The notes beneath the pieces were generated by a model that saw nothing but the letters and a program-made list of their open reading frames with translations, made no database searches and was not told the DNA's origin. Positions 57,234 to 64,000 of a DNA stretch of 64,000 nucleotides are shown piece after piece (position 1 is the stretch's first letter; each line of letters starts with the position of its first letter). A program made the position numbers and the translations under genes. The stretch lies in the NCBI GenBank assembly GCA_027919835.1, contig JANVFP010000036.1, positions 1-64,000 of the forward strand, given 5' to 3'. Source of the DNA: Lentinula raphanica. Its lineage: Eukaryota; Basidiomycota; Agaricomycetes; Agaricales; Omphalotaceae.

Positions 57234-60200
57234 CTACTCGTTTCCCGGAAAGGGATTTTCATCACTTTCCAGGTTCCACATTTCGAGTATAGGATCATCC
57301 ACATGGACAGGTTCATCAAATCCTTCAACTTCCACATAAGGACCATCATCACTGTCATATTCTTCTAGAAATGCACCTCTAGCTGTTACATTTTGAGGAC
57401 CATCACGACGGAAGTGATCACGATATCTGTGATCCTTAGCACCACATATGCCACAGAGTCCTTCTTTCATCCGTCGATTCCATTCTTCTCGAGCAACCCG
57501 AGGATAGGATCTTTCCTGATCATTGGAGCTAGGTTTATTCGAGGAATCCTCCATGACAGCTGCCTCTAAAGTGACTTCCGGAATCTCATCAGTAGTGGCT
57601 TGGCGAGCATTAGGAGTTCGCACATTATTCTTGAACTTCTGATTATTAGTGGAGGCTTCGGGAGTTTCATTTACATTGCTGGTGGAAGATGGTTCTGGAT
57701 TTCGGTTCCATGTGCTTTTATTGGGTTTATATCCCAAGCCAACTTGGTTGAAAGCTTGCCTTGCTCCATCAAGGATCATAAGTTTATCCACCACTCCTGA
57801 AAGTGTATCAGGTATTTCTCCATGATCAACCAAACGGTTCCGGAGATGGTTCTGAATTTGTTTCAGTAATCTCCACCGAAGTGCCCGATCATCATATTCC
57901 GTCATGAGGGCAATATCTTCAAATCGGACCCAGAAATCACCAAAGGATTCATTCCATGCCTGGACACACTCATCCAATTTGGATTGAGCTTGGATTGTTT
58001 CATAGTGTAGTCCAAACATTTGTCCAAATAGAACTACAAATTTTTCCCAATGGATAAGAGGAGTAACAACGTGACCAGATCGCTGTCTTCTCATGAGGTT
58101 CTGGTAGTATCTCTTTGCAGGTCCTTTCATATAGGATGCCGCAAATGTGATTTTTGAGATGTCATTAGAGTAGATTCGAGGTTTGGCAGCAAAGAAATTT
58201 TCACAGTTTTCCTTGAACTCGCGCCATTCATTTCGATCTTCTCCAGTGAATGGACTGGGTTTGTTGATATCCAGTTTGGATTCCCGATTCAATTCATCTC
58301 TTTCAATCTCCTTTAGTCTCCTTTCAAACTCCCGGTCCTGACGATCATCTATTGATGACCTTCTATCACAGGAACAAATGCCAAAGGCATCTCGACCATC
58401 CCTACCATCCCTACCATCTCGACCATCTCGACCAAACCTATTTTGTGGACAATAACATGGTCCTCCCTGGTTGTGTCTGTTATTATTATAATCAGACCGA
58501 CCAGAATTGGATGGGTTGGGACTATTTCTGTGAGAGGATGACTGTTTTCCCCGATCGTCATCAGGTCCATCATCACTTTCATAGCCAGGATTATCTCCAG
58601 CATCAGGGGGATCATTTCCACCGCCACCACCGCCACTTGCCATAGCAACAGGAATACTGGTTGCTTTTGGTGGACTACCTGCAGCAGAATTGGACTCGAA
58701 TCCCGCCAATGACACTGATATCGGACTAGTAGGAGGTTGACGAGCAGATGCATTAGGTGTAAAGAATTTTTCGAAACTGCCTGATTGGGATTTCAATGCA
58801 GATGGCTGAGTTCCCATATCTTTATGACGCTCATTTTCAATAAAGCTGTCAATAATGCCTTGCTGAACTTCTAGGTCTATTTCCTCCAAGTCCACAGTCT
58901 TTGAGTGACGAGGAATCCTATCATCAAAGGAAACCTCTGGTTCCGCTCTTTGCTTTCCTTTGTTAGGAATGTGGGGATAAGAGGAGGTCCCAACACCTGG
59001 GCGATTATCACGTTGGTAGGGGTTGGTATACCCAGTATCATAATCAGCAGCACGGGATGTTTGATGTGGTGGAGTGTCACGCACAAAAGATGTCGAAATA
59101 GGTTTCCTTGGAGACAATTGTGGTTTAGGAGATTCCAAGGTTTCCTTGTTAATAGGGATGTCATCCGGAAGAGGTTCTTCTGGCTTTCCTTGTTCAGGTT
59201 TTGGGGAAGCTTTTTCTTGCTCCTCCACATCTTCTGATGGATGCCATTCAATTGCTCTCCTACGACGACGGCTCGAATTTCGATTACTAGAACTGGGAGT
59301 CGCATTACTACGAACTTCACTGTTCACACTTTCAATAGTTGGTCCCTCTGGAATGGTTTCCATAGTTACCGGAGGTTGTCGACCCCTAGTTCCCTGTGAA
59401 ATGGATGTAGCTCGGCTCCGATGTCCAGCTGAAGTATGTGACATGACGGTGGGAGTACGATGCTCATATCGCCTCATAGCAACAATTTGTTTTTCCATGT
59501 CAGCCTGACTTCTTCCTGGATAAGGTGGTACTGGATCCCAGTCTTCTTCCATTTCAATGGAAGTAAAAAAGTCATCGTCTTCATTGGATTGGCTGTACCA
59601 ACCACTGCTTCCATATACTCGACGACGAGGAATATTGCTTGGTCGGGGAATTTCAGATTCATCTGAGACTGTCCGACGTTGTGGATATTGGTATCCAGGA
59701 TTCCACGGAGTCCCTCTACGAATTCGGCTTCTTGGTTCTCCATGAATAGGTAATGAATCATATTCGTCAACAATGTCATCTTCCCAATGACGGATTTCAT
59801 GATGACGCCGAGATGAAGAGTCAGATGTGGGAGCATGAGTAGTGGAGTGGGATGAATAGAATGATGAAATTTCGGGATTATTGATCAAATTCTCTACTCC
59901 TATCTGGTGGGAGCGTTCCTCCAATTCCACCAATTCACGAACATTATTGCCATGCTGCAGGTTACGCATAAGTTCAGGAGTGACTTCCTCATCAGTCAAC
60001 CGTACAATCCGTTGCAGTAACCGCAGAATTCCAACATTAGTTCGACCTTCGGTATGGAAACCAAGAGCATTTAAAAGATTACGAGCAGGGCCCACCAGGT
60101 TCAACAATTCGTTTTGAGAAGGACTGTTGTCAACCTGTTGACGAGCAGCAAGACGTCGGATAGGAGTATCTGGTGCTACCCGTGGACTGGTATGATGTGC

Positions 60201-60950
60201 TGGTGGAGACTCGCTCATGACTTCTCTATACCCTTCCGAGTATGTACGGAACGTTGGAGACCGACGAGTATTGGTATCATGAATGGCTGGTGTAGATTCT
60301 GCCAATGGACGACCCAATAGTGGTCTATGTGTTCGTCGATCTGGGGGTTCATCCCTGGAAACATCCATGATATCATTGGTAGGATGATCCATGGAATCAA
60401 GGTATTCGTGAAACACTTCCGGTGTAGGAGGTGTGTGATACCGTGGACGACTATTGCTAACTGACTGTCGATTGGGAGGAGAGATACGACGTTCAGTTGC
60501 AACAAGGTCTGCAAGGAGTTCCTGGCCTCGAGTAGGTGCAGCAGGACTTCTCTGTACAGGAGGAAGTTCATCTGCTAGTTCCAACTCGTTAGCCAGATTA
60601 GACTGCCCTGGTGCAGCTCGAACTGGAATTCCAGCAGACTCTGGAGTATAATACTGATGCCTGAATGACCGCTCAGGTTCCTGAGAGGCAGCAGTACGTT
60701 GGACCTCAGTTCGAACATGAACTGGTGAAAGTGAACGAGGACGTGGAGCTTGACCAAGACGACGACCACGTTCTGGAAAGTGTAAGGGAGTAGTGTCCTC
60801 CACATTGTCACTGAAGTGTGCAGGAGTACCCCGTACAATGTTTCTTGATGTAGGTGTAAGGATGTGGAAGGAGTAAGGAGTATAGCGAATATCCTCCTCG
60901 ACCTCCACTTCCTCGAAGGTAAAAGTTCTAGTAGCCATGACTGATGACAA
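57234..60950 (-). CDS. Element 2 gag (long form)
   Basis: 1238 aa, long for a Ty3/Gypsy gag; the likely true start is the ATG at 60938 (MATRTF). The first 850 residues are disordered, rich in Pro, Arg and Ser. They include a (GRD)n run (about residues 858-872, minus-strand codons near 58380-58430) and a Gly-rich ASGGGGGGND stretch. The capsid-like part is near 900-1100 (EWREFKENCENFF, ASYMKGPAKRYYQNL, WEKFVVLFGQMF). The zinc knuckle is non-standard: CGICGAKDHRYRDH has His where the last Cys is expected. Confidence 0.9.
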   Translation of the reverse strand: MSSVMATRTFTFEEVEVEEDIRYTPYSFHILTPTSRNIVRGTPAHFSDNVEDTTPLHFPERGRRLGQAPRPRSLSPVHVRTEVQRTAASQEPERSFRHQYYTPESAGIPVRAAPGQSNLANELELADELPPVQRSPAAPTRGQELLADLVATERRISPPNRQSVSNSRPRYHTPPTPEVFHEYLDSMDHPTNDIMDVSRDEPPDRRTHRPLLGRPLAESTPAIHDTNTRRSPTFRTYSEGYREVMSESPPAHHTSPRVAPDTPIRRLAARQQVDNSPSQNELLNLVGPARNLLNALGFHTEGRTNVGILRLLQRIVRLTDEEVTPELMRNLQHGNNVRELVELEERSHQIGVENLINNPEISSFYSSHSTTHAPTSDSSSRRHHEIRHWEDDIVDEYDSLPIHGEPRSRIRRGTPWNPGYQYPQRRTVSDESEIPRPSNIPRRRVYGSSGWYSQSNEDDDFFTSIEMEEDWDPVPPYPGRSQADMEKQIVAMRRYEHRTPTVMSHTSAGHRSRATSISQGTRGRQPPVTMETIPEGPTIESVNSEVRSNATPSSSNRNSSRRRRRAIEWHPSEDVEEQEKASPKPEQGKPEEPLPDDIPINKETLESPKPQLSPRKPISTSFVRDTPPHQTSRAADYDTGYTNPYQRDNRPGVGTSSYPHIPNKGKQRAEPEVSFDDRIPRHSKTVDLEEIDLEVQQGIIDSFIENERHKDMGTQPSALKSQSGSFEKFFTPNASARQPPTSPISVSLAGFESNSAAGSPPKATSIPVAMASGGGGGGNDPPDAGDNPGYESDDGPDDDRGKQSSSHRNSPNPSNSGRSDYNNNRHNQGGPCYCPQNRFGRDGRDGRDGRDGRDAFGICSCDRRSSIDDRQDREFERRLKEIERDELNRESKLDINKPSPFTGEDRNEWREFKENCENFFAAKPRIYSNDISKITFAASYMKGPAKRYYQNLMRRQRSGHVVTPLIHWEKFVVLFGQMFGLHYETIQAQSKLDECVQAWNESFGDFWVRFEDIALMTEYDDRALRWRLLKQIQNHLRNRLVDHGEIPDTLSGVVDKLMILDGARQAFNQVGLGYKPNKSTWNRNPEPSSTSNVNETPEASTNNQKFKNNVRTPNARQATTDEIPEVTLEAAVMEDSSNKPSSNDQERSYPRVAREEWNRRMKEGLCGICGAKDHRYRDHFRRDGPQNVTARGAFLEEYDSDDGPYVEVEGFDEPVHVDDPILEMWNLESDENPFPGNE

Positions 60951-60967
60951 CAGCAGACTAGTTATTA

Positions 60968-61743
60968 TGTAAGGAGTTGGTTAACAACGCCAATCACGGA
61001 CCCAAAGCTGGTTCACCAGGAAGTAGATTATCCTGGGGTTATCACCAATAACGGCTTCTAGAAAAACACACAGACCTTTGCTGGAATATTACTTCAGCAA
61101 AGTATAAAAGGATGTGGCTACTTTGTCTGGAATATTACGTCAGACAGGTAATCACAGTTGTTGCAAGGCTGGGATGGACTTCAGGCAATGAACAAAGAGC
61201 AATCACAAAGCTGGGTTGGACGTCAGTCGATGGATTGAGTATAAAGGCTTGCTGGGATGGACTTCAGACAAGAAAAACACAAAGTGCAGTCAAAAGATGT
61301 AGAATCAACAGTGGGTAGGTGGGGGTACAAGAATAACTAGTCTGGGATACAAAAAAGTTTCTGGGGTGTCTTATATACCAATCTATAATGCCTCATGTAT
61401 GCCTCATGTACTCCTTGTGTCATGCCTCATGTCCTGGATCTGCCTCATGTATGCCTTGTGTCATGCATCATGTCCTGGATCTGCCTCATGTCCTGCCTCC
61501 TGGAAAGCCTCATGTTGTAGGTTGCCTCATGGACTGCCTCATGGGCTACCTCATGGGCTACCTCATGGACTGCCTCATGGACTGCCTCATGGGTTGCCTC
61601 ATGTTGCATCTCCATGTTGGATAAGTTGTATACTTGTTATTGCATCCATAATTGGAAGTATTCCGGAATCCTGGCCACTGGAGGAATAAGGGTTGGAACA
61701 ATAGTTTGGTGTAGTCAGGTCTGCAAGTTTCTGATTCCTGACA
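60968..61743 (-). repeat. 5' LTR of element 2
   Basis: Same 776 bp as 48457-49232, with no difference seen. It drives gag-pol on the minus strand (TATATAAG on the minus strand at about 61370-61379). Gag begins only about 20-30 nt inside, leaving almost no leader and no primer-binding site that I can recognise. Confidence 0.95.
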
Positions 61744-62448
61744 GTTGCGTGTCAAGAGTGAGGGTTTTGCGGGGAACCAGTGGCTAGCCAAATCTGTTGG
61801 ATACTGACTGCATTACTGGAACACTCATTGGGAAGGATGAATGACGAGATGTATGCCTTGGCGTGGACTAGTCACCAGAATGCTCCAGGTGGGCAGGTAC
61901 ATAGGCAAAGGAGGAGTGGCAATAGTGATCAGCCCAGGTGGCGTGGCGTTAATTTTTAATTCTCGTATATCAAGTGGGAAGAGTCGAAGAGTCGCACTCA
62001 ACACAAGTTCCGTCATTGCTTTCTAGCAACAAGGACATCGCAGTCACGGTTTCGCTACTGAAACCACATTCTCCGACATTACATTCTCTCATCTCTCACT
62101 GCCAATGTGTTGTATCAAGTTGTATTGGTATCCACAGAGATCCACCGCCGCTTTTTCAATATGCACGCTGATAAGAAAATCCAATCTCGAACTGGGTCAT
62201 TTGCGCTAGAATGAAACATTCTCACTGCTCAGTGCATCGTGGCCGTGATGGACCCCATACTCACCCCCTGCTTCTCCTGACCGCCCTTTGCTTAAAAGGG
62301 AACATATCTTACCTGGGAAAAACAGAAAAAGAAAAAATATCTCGCTGGTGCTTGGTCTTGCTTGGTTAGAAAGGCTCACCCACCTGATCATGAGATATTA
62401 ATAAAAGGCTCAAGAGATACCATTCAATCTTTTTCCTCGTCCCCCTTC
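61744..62448. other. Target duplication and SSP-8 upstream segment
   Basis: GTTGC at 61744-61748, then the continuation of the segment interrupted at 48456. 61830-62030 is an inverted copy of 45744-45990. 62060-62380 matches 42060-42400 upstream of SSP-6. TATA-like AATAAAAGG at about 62399. Confidence 0.6.
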
Positions 62449-62463
62449 AAGAGCTGGTCTTTT
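62449..62463 (+). promoter_or_regulatory. Family inverted-repeat motif upstream of SSP-8 (one change)
   Basis: AAGAGCTGGTCTTTT, 70 nt before the ATG, followed by CCGACGTG as in SSP-6 and SSP-7. One base of the right arm is changed. Confidence 0.65.
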
Positions 62464-62533
62464 CCGACGTGATTCTAACTATACTTCCATCTATCGCAAA
62501 AACTATCACAAACCCGTTCAAGCTTACATAGTC

Positions 62534-63228
62534 ATGGTTCATTTCAAGTCCAAGCTCTTCCTTGTTCTTCTCGCTGCCAATATGGCTTCGGTACTTGCTG
62601 CCCCCGCCCCACCTCCCGGCGGGTCTTTTGACATCACAAGTGAGTTTTCATTTCTGGCCATCGTCCTTGTGGGCTGACCACTTTCGATGCTTGTCCAATT
62701 GCACTTTGCAATCAATCATCAGATTTTCGAACATGGTCGCCAAGTACCTCGACTGATATTGATACAAGTTTGTTGATAGTCTGACTATATGTGAATTTGT
62801 GAGGAAATGAAAAGCTGATTGTATCTTTCTTTTGACAATAGCCGGTTTGAACGATGCGGAAAAGAGGATGGTGCGGGAATTCCAGCGCTTTTCCTGTGAA
62901 CCGGTAGAAAGAATATTCCTGGAGTCGATACTCAATGAAATTCGGAAATGTGCCTTGGAGAAAGACTGGTCTTGCAGAACGCAGCTTGGGGGCGCTCTCA
63001 ACAATTTCATAGACGAGTTCTACCTGAGACACGGTAAACTTGCCGAACGTGTCCCCGGTCAGTTACCTTTTATTCTTTGAAATATCCCCTTTCGTAGTTT
63101 TCCTCGAATCAACTGAATATCTCATCCCTGATATAGATCCCAACACCAAGTTCAGCGGGCCCACGAACTCGTTTTCCTCCAAGCTCTATCCGTTCAAAAA
63201 GACCTTTTCCGCTGAGGATTCGAAGTAA
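62534..63228 (+). CDS. SSP-8: small secreted protein, family member 8
   Basis: Four phase-1 exons (62534-62639, 62723-62767, 62842-63057, 63137-63228) give 152 aa. Signal peptide LFLVLLAANMASVLAAP followed by APPPGGSFDIT. Exon 2 gives FRTWSPSTSTDIDT. Exon 3 is the core (GLNDAEKRMVREFQRF ... LESILNEIRK ... ALNNFIDEFYLRHGK), with three Cys. The last exon is Pro/Ser/Lys-rich and ends FSAEDSK. The last intron contains an in-frame TGA, so it must be removed. Closest to SSP-6 in layout and to SSP-7 in the signal exon. Confidence 0.78.
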
Positions 63229-64000
63229 TGCGGATAACTTACTAATATAGTAAGTGGGATTAGGACACTACATAGTTGTCTGTCCAGTTCGGCTGTAATG
63301 TGTCGTGTTCCTTGGCGTGTGCGGTGGTGTAGCTAGTATGTAGGGGCCCTGGAATATACGTCTTCAGATCTTCATTCGGGTCGAAAAATGACCGCCGCTT
63401 GCCCGTTGAACCGCGTTGAACCGTTCGATCGTGGAATGAACGAACTGTGAGATGGTGAGAGGTTGAGAAGAGACAGAGGAGCGTCTGTAATTCGAGAATG
63501 AGGACGAGAACAAACAGAGGGTATCATACCAGTATGCGTTGCATACCTACCTCGATCCTCAAGAGTTTGGAATAGCCACGAGAGTCGAGATGTAAGTTGC
63601 ACCTCACAGATCGGACGCGCCAGAAACAAACTGCTCATGATCAAATATTTGTTTGGATCTCGAGAGAGGTAAGGTACAACTAAGGATGTTCACTTCCCGA
63701 ATACCCAGAGCACGGCACATAAACGTACTGTTTTTCTCTTCTTTATCAAAAAGGCACCCCGCGATCTCACCAAACGGGAAGCGGTTTCTATATCGAGTGC
63801 CTTGAACGAACTTGAATGTTGTCTTGAGAAGAGAACAAGAGTGTTCTTTGGTTAGAGTAAGGGTGAGGTGTCAAGATGATGCATGAGGAATCAGAGCTTT
63901 GGTGTGTTGCGTGTCGAGAGTAAGGGTATTGCGGGGAACCAGCGGCTAGCCAAATCTGTTGGACACTGGAACACTCATTGGGGAGGATGAGCGATGAAAA
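63229..64000. other. Downstream duplicated segment; array may continue past the window
   Basis: Collinear with 47820-48456 joined to 61749-61850. The end (from GTTGCGTGTCGAGAG, about 63906) matches 61744 onward, which in that copy leads into the next family gene. No gene seen in this stretch. Confidence 0.55.
63290..63367 (+). promoter_or_regulatory. Shared downstream element of SSP-8
   Basis: TTGGCGTGTGCGGTGGTG, TAGCTAGTATGTAGG and GGCCCTGGAATATACGTC; matches SSP-6 almost base for base. Confidence 0.65.

Larger units (their letters stand above)
48457..61743 (-). mobile_element. Chromovirus-type Ty3/Gypsy retrotransposon (element 2), 13.3 kb
   Basis: Complete element: two 776-bp LTRs in which I see no difference, 5-bp target duplication, gag, protease-RT-RNase H, and integrase with chromodomain, all on the minus strand. 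A 4-kb region between integrase and the 3' LTR (49233-53238) carries an opposite-strand spliced gene and tandem repeats. Inserted between SSP-7 and SSP-8. Confidence 0.95.

Noticed and set aside
58349..58753. Met/Val-rich 134-aa frame antisense or alternate to gag
   Set aside because: Alternate frame of the GRD-repeat region of gag; no independent evidence.
60951..60967. tRNA primer-binding site next to the 5' LTR of element 2
   Set aside because: The 17 nt between LTR and gag (TAATAACTAGTCTGCTG on the minus strand) match no primer I can name; left unassigned.
1..64000. tRNA or rRNA genes
   Set aside because: Looked for TTCGAAT/TTCAAAT-type T-loops with matching stems and for rRNA-like blocks; none convincing by eye. 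A covariance-model scan would settle this.

Overview
This window looks like nuclear DNA of a mushroom-forming basidiomycete (Agaricomycetes). Reasons: genes with many 45-80 nt introns, Ty3/Gypsy elements including a chromodomain type, a non-LTR retrotransposon, basidiomycete-type DUF6534 membrane-protein genes, and an indoleamine dioxygenase. Functions are inferred from motifs read in translation; no database search was possible.

Layout. 1-5.7 kb: a Ty3/Gypsy element on the minus strand (gag, then PR-RT-RH-IN running off the left edge; integrase frameshifted). 5.8-14.9 kb: an AT-rich, CpG-poor tandem duplication of about 4 kb, each unit with a minus-strand DUF6534-type gene or pseudogene. It is peppered by a hAT element with 8-bp TSD, a TA-flanked MITE and two GCTGGACAG-rich MITEs. 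15.4-17.0 kb: a seven-exon paraoxonase-like gene. 19.0-21.3 kb: a DHA1-type MFS transporter. 32.7-34.3 kb: indoleamine 2,3-dioxygenase, with a decayed partial copy near 24.9 kb.

From 17.6 kb to the right edge, eight same-strand paralogues of an unrecognised small secreted protein family are spread over 46 kb (starts at 17680, 23423, 25420, 35024, 37280, 42535, 47154, 62534). Each has a signal-peptide exon ending in SVLSVP or SVLAAP. Each has a 15-nt inverted repeat, AAGAGCTGGTCTCTT or close to it, 55-95 nt before the ATG. Nearly all introns are phase 1, so whole exons can be lost, gained or duplicated in frame. Most also share an element containing GGGCCCTGGAAT downstream. I consider this array the main undescribed system here. 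Member 3 was broken by a 6.2-kb insertion carrying a LINE with unusual EN-RNaseH-RT order, marked by an 11-bp target duplication inside its third exon.

48.46-61.74 kb: a very young 13.3-kb chromovirus (776-bp LTRs with no difference seen, 5-bp TSD) inserted between members 7 and 8. Its gag-pol is on the minus strand, and between pol and the 3' LTR it carries an opposite-strand four-exon coiled-coil gene. A second lead is this antisense passenger gene, whose introns would not be removed from the retrotransposon's own RNA.
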